This document shows, in pieces, positions 10,997 through 21,962 of a stretch of DNA of 64,000 bases. Below the pieces are notes generated by a model, which was not told the DNA's origin, searched no databases, and worked only from the letters and a program-made list of their open reading frames with translations. The stretch comes from Gonapodya prolifera JEL478 (taxonomy: Eukaryota > Monoblepharomycota > Monoblepharidomycetes > Monoblepharidales > Gonapodyaceae). The DNA lies in assembly GCA_001574975.1 (NCBI GenBank), contig KQ965879.1:10716-74715 (forward strand), read 5' to 3'. Positions within the stretch are counted from its first letter, which is position 1, and every line of letters begins with the position of its first letter. A program made the translations under genes and the position numbers.

Positions 10997-13112
10997 ATGG
11001 CTACCCACCCGCAGCGAGTGTACAGAAAGCGCAGGACGAGCGAGGACGCAGACGACGGCGGCGCGGAGGGCGAGAGTGCGGGCGCAGACGGTGCGTGTGG
11101 TCGGGGGATGAAGGGGGTGGGGAAGAGTGCAGCTGACCATGAGACAATGAAACAGCAGACATAGTCAGAGACGCGCTGCATCTGCGCAAGCTGCGGCGAA
11201 AGCTCGGTGGACTCGACGCGCACGATCTCAACGCGGGCGATCCCGTCGCACTCGAGACTGAGCAGAAGGAGGAGGCAGACAAGTGGGTGCTGGGGGATGG
11301 GGGAGCGTGAGCGGAGAGAGAGTGGACACTGACGGTACCGTGACCGGCTCGACAGGCAGGCGGATGCGGGGACAATAGGCGCGTTTTCAAAGAGTACAGC
11401 GCAGACGGTCATGGATCCAACAAAGCACATGTGAGTGGTCTGTCTGTGCTCAGCAGTGGGGGAAGAAGGAAGGTGGGAGGAGGAAGGAGGAAGGGGTTGT
11501 GATGGAACGAGGGTGAAAACGACGGTCGATGAAAGGGGTTGAGATGACGGCGAGTGGAGATGGATGGCACTGCGACGCGAGGACTTGGACTCTCACACAA
11601 CTTGGAACTCCGAGGCAACTCCAAGTTCTTGCGTCGTCTGCACTCACTGACTCGCGTACGAGGCCTCGCTGAGTCACCAAGTCACGACGTGTGAGTGTGG
11701 AATCTCCTCTGACGGCGCAGGCGCGGATGGGGTGGATGATATGAGCGTTGGAGGACGGTGTGTCAGGCGTGGTGGACTCGAGGAGGGCTGCACCTTAGAC
11801 TGGCGGTCAGGGGACAAGAAGGCGGCCGAGCTGTCGAGTCGATGTGTCAGGCGTGGTGGACTCGAGGAGGGCTGCTGGAATGACAGGCTGTCGGAGGACG
11901 GAAAGTTGTTATTCGCCGTGCCGTCCGGTCCTGTGTACGTTGTGCCGGTGGCATCTGCGGTGGAGGATGGACAGTGGGAAGCGGGAAGCGCTGAGTTTTT
12001 GTGCTCCGCTTGTGTCCACTCCACTCATCACTCGTGACTTATCTCCAATTACGACTCCGCAATCACGCACCCTCAACCCCAAACCAAATACACAGGCAAA
12101 AATACATCGAATCCCAACTCAAACAGCGCCAGTCCTCCGCGGACCCCGACACGACCAAGCCCGACACTTTGGCGGGCGGTGATACCGGACAACGGGGTGA
12201 AGAGGGTGACGGAGCGGGAGTGACGGATCCGAATGAGCTGTTGTATCAGATTCCGGACCACCTCAAGGTGAGCATCCTGCTCCTACTCCTGCAATTGTGC
12301 GCTGTTTCTCTCGAGAGGTCGACGGGCCCGGGCGTCGTTGCGGGGTGTCGCGCAATGCACATTCGGTACTCACACGGCGCACCTCCACGTCTACAGATTA
12401 CGTCCAAACCTGTCCAAGAAGGAAACGTAACCCTCTCGACAACCATGCTGACGGCAATTCCCGAGATTGACCTCGGGATCGAGTGAGTCTCTCTCGCGGG
12501 TGCGGCATGTGGGTAGGGTTGTACCGATATGAATGCTGACGTTGTGTGATTCGACAGTGCCAAACTGAAAAACATCGAAGCGACAGAAAAGGCCAAGAAG
12601 AAATTGAAGGAGGATAAGGGCAAGGGTGCCAATCCGGTTCGTCTCCCGCGTTTTGGCTCTTCTTTTCGGTGCTTATGGTCTCATCTTCCCGATGCTCGAA
12701 TGTTGTTGGTCGGTTTCACCTCTGGCTTGCGATGCCCACGCACTCGCACACTTGTACCCGCGCACCGACTCCATCCCGCGCTCGCGTTGGATGGACCACA
12801 GGAAGCGTTTGTGGGATCTTCGGAGGCAGCCGCGGATCGATGTACGTTGTCGCTTCCGCCTTTTCCCCTCTCTTCCCAACTCCTGACTCACCAACGTTCC
12901 CCCTTCCCCCTACCCCACTCCACCTCCCAGTCCTCCGCCAAACCCACCCCTCGCACCACACCACCACCTCGGCCAGCCCATTCCACCCAGACCCCGACTC
13001 CGCGGCCGCGCTGGACCGCCGTCGCCGCGAGGCCAGGGAACGGAGGGAGGGAGTCGCGACGGATGAAGTTGTTATGGAGAGGTTTAAAAAGCGGAGGGGA
13101 GGGAGGCGGTAA
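10997..13112 (+). CDS. TLS1: TLS1/C9orf78 family protein (Hep59 domain)
   Basis: Members bind the spliceosome (Brr2 helicase) and in fission yeast Tls1 affects splicing of telomere-protein transcripts. Exons: 10997-11090 (MATHPQRVYRKRR, the basic N-terminus), 11159-11306 (DALHLRKLRRKLGGLDAHDL, the conserved LRK.R....GID..L motif), 11356-11430, 12096-12267 (KYIESQL...LLYQIPDHLK), 12397-12482 (TTMLTAIPEIDLGI, family hallmark), 12558 to about 12636 (DAKLKNIEATEKAK), and a last exon from about 12931 ending EVVMERFKKRRGGRR. Phases agree from exon 1 to exon 6. At least one exon boundary between 12637 and 12930 is unresolved. The third intron is unusually long (665 bp) and holds a 32-bp direct repeat. 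The start is the first in-frame ATG and gives the expected N-terminus. Confidence 0.85.
11759..11874. repeat. 32-bp exact direct repeat inside a TLS1 intron
   Basis: The same 32 bases (TGTGTCAGGCGTGGTGGACT and onward) occur at 11759-11790 and 11843-11874, 84 bp apart, inside the long third intron of TLS1. Confidence 0.8.
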
Positions 13113-13342
13113 GAGTTGCGGAGGGTTGGGTTTGAGTCCAGCGAGCGCAGCTGAATGAAGGAGGTCGGAGGCGGCAAGTGGCGAACTGGCAGGAACAGGG
13201 GGACACCGAAAAGGATGGAGGCGCACGGCATGATGTGTAGATATCACCTGTGTGTACTATGACCCACGCCAAATACTTACAAACGACGGCGCGGTACGTC
13301 ATCCCACCGAAGATCGTTTTCTACTTTAACCTTTGAATCATA

Positions 13343-15833
13343 ATGAGTTGTGCAGCTGAAGTGAGGGCCGAGTCTGACCGCAGGGTGTACAGTTTGGATC
13401 CGTTCACCATGTCCGCTGGCATCCAAGAAGCACGCATACCCGAGTTCTGGGAGGTTGAATGGAAGTACGTTCGATGGACGGAAGAAATCCTCGGCAGCGG
13501 AGGGTACGGGTCCGTGTTTCGCGGGACGTGGAGAGGGTTTGACGTTGCGCTCAAACGCGTGCTCCTGGCCACGTGGGACCTCGCGCGCAGAGAACATTGC
13601 GTCAAAGAGGGACAGATAGGGAAGCAGTTGCGGCCGAATTGCAGGAACCAGAGGACGCGACGATGTTGCATCCTGGAACAGCCGGCGAAAGTAACACGGG
13701 GGACGTTAACACGACGATCGAAGATTGCACGGTGTTCATTCCGGCACATCGCCTGTTGGGAACAAACTTCTTTGACATATTTAACTGCAAGGGGTCAGAA
13801 AATGGATGATGATTCCACGCGAAAGGTCCATTGAAAGCGTGTCGCGTACCTTTTAAGCCTTGCATTAAATTCAGCGCGTAAATGCTACGAAGGACTTTTA
13901 CAGAGAAGCCTTTGTGTGGTACAACATGACCTCTCCCATCGTCCTGCCTCTCTTCGGTGTCGGCTTGGACGTGAACGGTCAAGCGTTCCTGATCTCGCCT
14001 ATCACGCCCTACAGTAACGTCAGGGAGTATCATTTGTCAATCACAAATAGCGATGGCTATCACTTGGAAGTCATAGGACTGGTGAGAACCTTGTGACAGG
14101 TTGAGAGCTACCGTTCTGCCATTGAAGCTCTTCTTGCAAAATGTTGAAACGGTACTACGACTGCTTTATGACATTGCCAGAGGCATGACGTATCTACACG
14201 ACATTGTTCGTGTTATCCACACCAACCTTAAGCCGAGAAACGTTCTCGTTTCTGCTGAAAAACGGGAAGGATCACGGACTTTGGTTTCTCCAAGATTTCG
14301 AGCACCGAAGAGAATGTCGTACTTCCTGGATCGCGAAAGTATCTTCCACCAAAACGACTTGGCCATGCGCTCCAAATTCCTGGCACCGTGTCTGGCGCCG
14401 GCGACGTTTATGCTTTTGGAGTAATGATTTTCGAGGTGAGAAACGACTTCAAAAGCAGATTGATGCCTCAGTCTTCCGAATACATTTCGAACATTTTCTG
14501 AAGCTCTGGTCACTGACAGCACCGTTTGAAGATGAAGACGAGCTTCGAGATGCCTATCACGGGTCCGACCAGCCGTACCGACACAATGCCTGAAAAACCT
14601 TGCCACCTCGATGCAACAATGCTGGGACAAGAATCCTAAAACGCGCCCAAACTCTGAAGATATTGTCACCAGTTTGTGCTCTACGTCCAAAAGGCGGAAG
14701 GTCTGATCTACATCTGAATCTTTACGACAACAACAGGCCCACTCTACCTTCGCTTCGTCCTGTCCCCGATAAAAAATCCCGCCTCAGCACACCAACAATG
14801 CCTTCGGTGAACACTGAAGATGTTTTCAGCAAGCGCAGATCTTTCGGGACTCTGGAGACCTCACCCAGGCAACTCGATGGTACAAGCTCGCCGCTGAGCT
14901 TGGACAAGTTGAAGCGCGGTTCCAATGTGGCGAATGGTGTAAGATTGGAATGGGTCTCCGGGTGGCGGCAAGCTTTTATTTTGGTCTTGGAGCAGAAAGA
15001 GACCATCATAAGGCAGCTGAGTGGTGGGGGAAGGCAGCGATACAGGGCGATGCGTTTGTTCAGTACAACCTGGGCCTTTGTCTCCAGAACAGATGGATCT
15101 TAGATTGTAACAAGCAGGCCGGTATAGAGTGGTGCAAGAAGGCCGCAAACCAGGGGAACAGTGGTGCTCAACATAATCGTGGAGTGCCATACTTCAATGG
15201 ATCGGGTACTTCTAAAGACCTTGGATTGGCAGCACGCTACTTTGAAAAAGCGGCGCATCAGGGAAATTCTTCATCCCAATTCAGCCTTGGCTTGTGCTAC
15301 ATAAATGGGTGGGGAGTGGAAAAGGATATGGATCTGGCGCTGGACTGGTATCACAAAGCAAGCAGTCAGGGGAACTCATCTGCTGAGAACAGTCTTGGCT
15401 TGTGCTTTTTAAATGGTTGGGGTGTCTGCAAGGACTTGCACCATGCATTTGAGCTGTTCAAAGCATCAGCTTCCAAAAGGGGATGTTGATGGCCAGACAA
15501 ATCTTGGCATTTGCTACCAGAATGGCTAGGGTGTAGTATAGGCTATGGATCAAGCAGTGAAATGGTTCTCTGAAGCTGCAATCAAGGGAAATGCAATAGC
15601 TCAAACGAGAATTAGAATGTGCTATCAATATGGCTGGGGTGTGAAATTTAATCTGGAGCTGGCGGTTAAGTCAGCTCATGCGGGGGATGCAATGGCACAA
15701 TATAACCTGGGAACGTGCTACAAGAATGGATGGGGATTGGAGAAGAGCGTACCCAAGGCAATAGAATGGTATGAAAGAGCAGCCAAACGTGGTAATGAAG
15801 ACAAAAAAAAGATGATCTGCACATTTTGCGTCA
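13343..15833 (+). pseudogene. Protein kinase-like plus Sel1-repeat gene, apparently decayed
   Basis: The N-terminus has a glycine loop and catalytic lysine (ILGSGGYGSVF, then FDVALKRV, 13480-13560). Later pieces give MTSPIVLPLFGVG (about 13924), ARGMTYLHD plus HTNLKPRNVLV (14176-14254) and ITDFGFSKI (about 14272). The catalytic loop reads HTN where kinases have HRD, so catalysis is doubtful, while DFG is kept. From about 14940 to 15830 there are about eight Sel1-like repeats (for example FSLGLCYINGWGVEKDMDLA), which are helical scaffolds. The frame between the glycine loop and helix C is not continuous by obvious introns. Around 15484-15545 a frame change and two TAG codons (one where the repeat has Trp) interrupt the repeats. 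Such kinase-Sel1 genes form large families in some early-diverging fungi. Sequencing error or odd introns remain possible. Confidence 0.6.
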
Positions 15834-15839
15834 TCCTAC

Positions 15840-16590
15840 AGCAGTTTTTGCACCAAGAGTTGCGTGGGACAGGAGTAGCTTCAGGTTATCCACAGTTGAC
15901 GCCGGAACGGCCAATAGGCTCGGACCAGTGCGACGTTTGTATTTTGACTCATATATCGCGATCAGCTTCTCTGCCCCTGTATTGGCGGAAGGTGACATTT
16001 CCTGTGCCACACTAACCCAGGAAAATGTCTTAGCTGGACTTTGGGCTGCTGGAATAGTTCACAAACTCGAACACTCAAGGCATTGCTGCATCTCGAACGT
16101 GACTTTACATAAAGAGTGACGAAGCAAAATTGAGGCGGTCTACACTCACTACCTGGAGACTTGTGGCCATGTGGTACCACGCGAAGTTCAAGAAAGCCTT
16201 GGAGCCCAAGAAGTGGTTGAAGTGGTTAGAGCAAAAGCAACGGCACAGCAATGGAGACTAGAAGAAGGAGGCGAGGAAAACAAAAAGGTTGCGGTGGTCT
16301 AGTAATGCATTTTGATGTTGCAGCTCTCCTCACGAACTGCTGGACATTCTATCATAGATTCCGTTTCAATAGTTTAAATCACATCTAAGTCAGAGGGTCA
16401 AGGGAAGTCAAAAGAAACAAAAGAATGGCATGAGTGCCGGCAGAGACACGCGAGATAATACTCCAAATACGATGCAGTGCAGGTAGGTACAATACAAAAC
16501 GTCGCGCTTCCTTCTCTCTTCCCGCTTCCGTCCTCCCATTTCCTCCTTACCCCTCCACCCCTCCCCCCCCCTCCTCCACCCGCAAACCCC
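15840..16590. other. No gene seen between the Sel1-repeat gene and RAV2
   Basis: Open frames after the last Sel1 repeat do not continue the repeat pattern and match nothing I know. A C/T-rich tract at 16500-16590 precedes the RAV2 stop codon and probably lies in its 3' untranslated region. Confidence 0.4.
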
Positions 16591-18337
16591 TCACATCCTC
16601 TTGACTTTCTCTTCGAGGGCCAAACACGCCTCATCCGCCCGTGAAAGCGTGTCGATCAGGAGGAGCAGGCGGGGGGACGGCGTTTCGACCAGGATCTGGT
16701 CGGTTATGAGAAGGGGCTTGTCGGAAGTGAATCTGGGGATGGCGGGAGGGTTTCGGATCAGTGAGGACGGAAACACGATCAGGTCAAAGTGGGGTCAAGA
16801 CGGGTGCCCAATCGCATGCAATCTCCAGTTCCCACTCTTGGACCTCGCACAGATAGCCGAGGTGGCAAGCACTAGTCCCTCGCTGCCTTAGCCCTCTATT
16901 CACATCCAGAGCCCCGGTGTATTCCCCGAACAGCCACATCCTCCCAGCTCCGTCCCCACCACTTGACACATCCGACATGATTGAGCCCCTCGTTCCCGCA
17001 ACTCCGCCAGAATAACGCACCTCCCTCCTCCTCCAGCGCCTCCTTTCAGCCGCGTCAGCACCTTCCCCCGGCCAACGCTCAAAAAACCCTGCTCCTCGAC
17101 GCCCATGACGGAAACCACGAGCGAGGCATTGTTGACGTAGATTTCGAGGACGAGGTCGGAGGGGAGGGTGGGAGTGAAGAGCTGGTGTTTGCGGGGAGGG
17201 AGAGGCAAGGAAAGGGGGAATGCGGAATGAGTATTAACGGGAATGACAAAGGCAATGAAGCCGGGGAGAAACGCACTTTACTGTCGCAGTCGCGGTTGGG
17301 GAAGAGCAATGTCTCGTCGATGTTGAGCAGGGAGAATTTGGCGTTGCGGATGAAGTCGGATACGCGGGTGATTACCTGGTGCGAGATGAGGACGGGAGGG
17401 CGGAGGGGGGAAGGGAAGAGAAAATAAGCTCACCTCGAGCAGAGCGTACTTGTCGAGTAAGATCGTTTCAGGGTGGGACTCGAGCTCGTCCAGGGCGAGA
17501 ACGAGGTTGTTGCGTACGTTTTGGACCTTCGGAATTTGGGTGTGCGGCGATGGTGGGGGGGAATGTCACGAGGGGTGAGTACACCAAGCAAAAAACGCGT
17601 ACGCACTTGCTGTAACAGAATCGTGCCCTTTCCTGCCAGCCCCACGCGGTAGGGCTGGCCTCTGTTCACTTTTGGCAGTTTTATCGTCAGGTCCTGTCAC
17701 ATTCACCCATCCAAACGTTCGCCAGCACGTGGTGCGCGTAGGTATTTGTGAGTTTCGCGGAAAGGGAAAGGGAAGATGGAGAGGAGTCATACCAGTTTGA
17801 CCACGTGCGCTCCACTGACGGTCACGAATCCCTTGAGCAGGTCCGACCTATCAAGCGGGCATTGTGTCTCATCTCTCACTTGCGTCGCGTGTAGAGAGGG
17901 AAAGCAATGGAAAACTCACGCTCCGGACGTTGCCGCCAGCGTTAACCCCGGTTCTAAATTCCCCCGAGGATGACACACACCCTGAGCTCGAAACTCGCGC
18001 GATAGAAAAACTTTGGGAACAGCTCACTTCCTTCTTCGGGGTCGCACGCTTTCAGACTCTCCTACGAGCGTGGTTGAGGGAGGCGAGCGTTAGCATCGCA
18101 TCGCCCCTGGGCCGCACGAGCATGGCGGGAAGATCGCACCATAACCAGACTCGTGAATTCGGCGAGAGATTGCGGTATGTGCGTGCGCAGGAGCCACGAG
18201 CGCTCCGCGTTCTGCAGTGTCGTCGTTGCGACGGTACGGATAGGAATAGTGAGCTGCATCGAGGCAGAACAGCCATCGCGTCCATCGCAACGCACCAGCG
18301 CGTCCTCCTCCTTCGCTAGAACGTCGTCCTCGCTCAT
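16591..18337 (-). CDS. RAV2: Rogdi/Rav2-like protein (RAVE V-ATPase assembly complex)
   Basis: Rav2 is the Rogdi-type subunit of RAVE, which reassembles V-ATPase. Exon pieces in order match Rogdi: MSEDDVLAKEEDALV start; LQNAERSWLLRTHI; ESLKACDPEEGSELFPKFF; GSDLLKGFVTVSGAHVVKL (about 17790-17850); DLTIKLPKVNRGQPYRVGLA (about 17640-17690); VQNVRNNLVLALDELESHPE; VSDFIRNAKFSLLNIDETLL (about 17300-17370); then LFTPTLPSDLVLEIYVNN (17140-17195), the strongest match to human ROGDI (MFAPALPSDLLVNVYIN). The last exon ends LLLLIDTLSRADEACLALEE, a likely amphipathic helix. Introns are short, GTGAG/GTACG type. The small exon carrying the serine-rich linker near 16900-17030 is uncertain. The start is the first ATG preceding an acidic N-terminus. 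Confidence 0.75.
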
Positions 18338-18494
18338 GCCCAGGTTCGTGGGTGACAAATTAGCGAGGAGGTGTCGAGGCTTTTTTAGGACACTGCCAGG
18401 ATCGCCAAAATAATAGCGGCAATATGAACGAATTAATGTATCGCACCCAAATCCACACAGTAACAAAAGGTGTATATACAAAGCGGCAACTCCT

Positions 18495-21097
18495 CTACTT
18501 TCCCCTCACAGCCAACGCTCTCAACAAGTCCATCGGCTCCATCGGCTGGGTTGTTCCCCGGGACTCTCTGGCCTCGATCGCGCCCGCAATGTGCTCAAAC
18601 AGGTCGTCCGCGTACCGCATCGCGATGTCTTGGATGGAGTATATCTTGTGCACAGTGTTTTGATAACGGTGAACCTTGAGTCGGGTCCAACGGACAGGCG
18701 CCTGACGTCAGAACACAGAAAGTCTAACAGGACTACATCCCAGCGAAACTCACCGATAGCCTCATATCTTCACGCTCCTGCTGAACGTCCTTGGCGTAGT
18801 TCTGCACATCCTCCTCCACACTCTTCCCACCCTCCTTGCCGGCCGTGGACCCCTCCTCGTCAAGATAATCTTTCACAAACTCCTTGTCGCTCAAGCTCAA
18901 CGCACTCAGATCAATTTCGGTCTCCTCGGCTGTAAAAGGACGGTCCGTGACTGGGAAGGCGTCGACCGTCCGAGCATGGTTCAGGATCACGTCCTTGTTC
19001 AGAGCGTCCCACGCACGCTCTTCCTCTTCAAGTCTTTATGGGGGAATTGGACGGAGCGGGTTTGCGAGTACGGAAAAAGGCGTGGTAGAAGAGCGACCGA
19101 ACGTGCATTTGAGACCCACCAACTCGCCCTAACAGGAAACCAAGCCGCAACTCACATCTTTATCTCATCCTCCGTCTCCCGAATCCTCTCCATCACCTCA
19201 ACGTTTTGCGGGTTGGGCTTCGGCTTGGCGTGTTGTCTACCTGCGCGATCCTGGACATACCAAAACGAAACTCCGTATGAGATCGTTGTTCAATCACCTG
19301 AAACCCCCAGGCGCGAAATGTGAAATGACACTCACGCTTCGACTATGCTCCCACGTCACGTCCGTCTTCTTCTTGATCAAGTTCTCCAGGACGCGCTGCT
19401 GGGCTTTCATAACTGACACAAAGAGGACGGGTACCAGTTCAATGAGTCGCCTCCTCGCCCCACCTGGACCTCAACTCACTCGCAATCTCATTCTTGGTCG
19501 GCCCCGGTGCCGCTGCTCCACCGACCTTGGCACCCGCCCTCTGCTCGCACCGGTCCTTGGTCTGCTTCGCGAGCATGTCGGCGCCCCACATCAACAGCGT
19601 CCGCATGCGAATCGGGTCGGGAAGATCGGGGTTGATGTGGCGGTACCACTCCGATGGCGAGATGTCCGGATGGGGTGGTGCTGGTGTATTGAAGGGAAAA
19701 TGTGGGTGCAGTTCCGTGCCGCACACGGCCGTGTCATCGCCCAAACCATAGCACAAAACGGCGAGCAGAACCAAATAAACGAACCTCTCAAGTTGCCATG
19801 CATCGAACTCGTCCTCCTGCCCCGACTGCCCAAACTGCTCCTCCGTCCCGCCTCCTCCCGCATCGCCTTGTTCCTCTTTATCGCCGGGGTCTCGCTCCCA
19901 GCGAGGGGTACTTCACCGTCGACGAATGCCATTTCGGACGCCGGGACGCGTGGGTGGGTGATCGAGAGGGTGGATTGGGTGGCGACGGCGATGGAGAGTG
20001 CGATTTGGGAGGAGGATGGTGTCTGGGAGAAGCGGAAGTCGGAGAAAGGGGTGGGGTGGTGGTGGTTAGCATTTACCGCGCCACGTACCACGCCCAGGGC
20101 AGACGGACGCACCTCGACATCTTTCAGCGACACAGGCGGTTCCTTCCTCTTCTCTTTCTCCCTTTCTCTTTCCCTTTCCCTCTCCCTTTGCTTCTCCTTC
20201 TCCTTCTCCTTCTCCTTCTCCTTCTCTCTTTGTCTCATCCGGGCTTCCTCCCCCTCCACATCATCCAGCGTCTCCAAAGGCCCCTTGGGTGCGGTCAGCG
20301 TCTTGCGCCGGCTCGACTGCGCGGCGACTTGCTTCCACCCGCTCGTGGGTGGTGGTGCGAGTTGAGTGTCCTTTAGCACGGTGGAGGCGGCGGGTTCGGT
20401 GTCGAGGGCGGACGTGTTGGGTTTCTTGCCTTTGGTAGGTACGGTGGCGGATCGTTTCGGCGTAGACGGTGCAAGAGGTTCAACAAGGGAGTGTTCAAGT
20501 TCGTCAAGTGTCATCACTTGGTCTGGTTGCGAGGGATTATATCGGGTAAGATGGCAGCTCGTCACAACCAGAACAGAATGCGCGGCCTGAGAAACCCCTC
20601 CTCGCAGCGCCACCCGTTAGCCTCGGGCTATGTACTTACCGGATTTCAATTTCACAAACTGACGAACGCGGGGTTCTAATGTCAACAACGGCTCCTACTC
20701 CAAAAGCACCACGTCTCACCTTCCTGCCCTTCCTCTTCACGCCGTTCATTTGATCCGCGTCAGGATCCGTCTCCTCCCTCTTCCTCTTCGCCCCCGCAGG
20801 TGCCACGTCCGCGTCCTCCTCCGCCGCCTTCACCGCCATCACGTCCTCCTTCACGTCCGCCACCGATTCTGCCCGATTTGCGGGCGGATCCACGCGCACA
20901 CGTTCCTGCGTCACCGCCGGCCTTCGATCGACGTCGCGCTTTCCTTTCTTCGGCGCAACGGGGCGTGCCGTCGCCTGCTTCTGCGTGGTTGTCTTTGCGG
21001 TGAGTTCGTCCTCGGAGTCGTCGCCTCGCAATCCGATGGGCGAATTCGACCGTTTTTGCGTCTTAGCGTTCGTTTTTGCGACGCGTTTGGATGGCAT
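18495..21097 (-). CDS. DSN1: Kinetochore protein Dsn1/Mis13
   Basis: Subunit of the Mis12/MIND complex that links the inner kinetochore to Ndc80. The N-terminal half is basic and low complexity (MPSKRVAKTNAKTQKR...). A Lys/Glu then Arg/Glu repeat is encoded by a CTTCTC-type microsatellite at about 20145-20240. The diagnostic part follows: RRSSLGSRGRRTSSMHGNLR, then after an intron HPDISPSEWYRHINPDLPDP and RMRTLLMWGADMLAK, matching the Mis13 core (RGRR.SS..G....PH..I....Y.HI...LP.P.RMRQLL.W). Downstream exons continue as helices (TVHKIYSIQDIAMRYADDLF) and end ALAVRGK. The stop codon lies 158 bp from the RAV2 start codon, so the two genes are tandem. The start is the ATG that opens the basic N-terminus. 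Confidence 0.85.
20145..20240. repeat. CTTCTC/CTTTCTC microsatellite coding for KE/RE repeats in DSN1
   Basis: The plus strand shows CTTTCTC units followed by about eight CTTCTC units. On the minus strand this is exonic and encodes alternating Arg-Glu and Lys-Glu, a charged linker or coiled-coil-like stretch in Dsn1. It is prone to length change. Confidence 0.85.
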
Positions 21098-21962
21098 CGT
21101 GGATGGAAAGTCGAGTTTGGTGCGCTTCGAGCGAACTCGCGGGGTGCAGGGTCCTCCTCACCTGAATCGTTCACCTTCATTTCAGAGCCAGTTTGTTATA
21201 TCTTCTGTTGAAATTTACTACGAATTTTTTCTATCGTCTGGTAATTCAAATTCGGTAGTAATTCTCATCAGGAGAAAACCTTCGCTTCGTGTTTCTCGCT
21301 CGACTCGCAAATGACCTCTACCATCGCTCACTTCTCGCCTCTCGGCTTGTGTTTCACGCCCCATGTCTCACGTCCTTGACGCAGGCTCTCTCCAACACAC
21401 CGTTTGTCAACCGCTGACCCATCCGGTCGCGTCGACCTCCCGTCAATCACTTTCAAACAAGACGAAGTTTTCATTGGCTTAAGTAGAACTTAAAGATACC
21501 CTCTCAACACCCTGCAACCCCGTCGGTACGCTGACCACGGACACCAATAGTTCGGTGGCACCTGGGTGCTTCGCTAGTGTCTCGAGAGCGCCCTTTCCAC
21601 GAAGGACCCCGACTTGTCTGGAACTACCTTTGCTTCACGCGTTCGCCCTTGTCGGTGCTCCCGGGATGCATGAAGGTGATTCGGCACGGCCGCGTTCGGG
21701 GAAACCGCGATGGGACCCAGCTGATGAATCAGCCAAGCCGTAGACTCCCGCCTTTATCTCCCCCACCCGCCGTTAGAGTCCGCCGCCACTGGGACACGAC
21801 AAGTGGTGAATTGGGACGGAAGCAAACGTACAACCGTGCACTGCACATTTTATACAAACAAATCTGGTACACACCTTACACCTGCTGTGAAAATCCAATT
21901 AATAAAAACATTACAGAAACAAAAATATCTACATTTCTCAACAAGGCATTGTCTGCGATACC
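21098..21962. other. Intergenic region: DSN1 promoter side and MCM4 downstream side
   Basis: Both neighbours are on the minus strand, so the left part must hold the DSN1 promoter and the right part the MCM4 3' end. Open frames here are short and lack recognisable domains. I see no RNA gene. Confidence 0.4.

Noticed and set aside
19277-20365. Long plus-strand open frame (about 360 codons)
   Set aside because: It lies antisense to DSN1. Its Ser/Phe/Leu repeats are the reverse reading of the KE/RE microsatellite. No plus-strand domain is visible.
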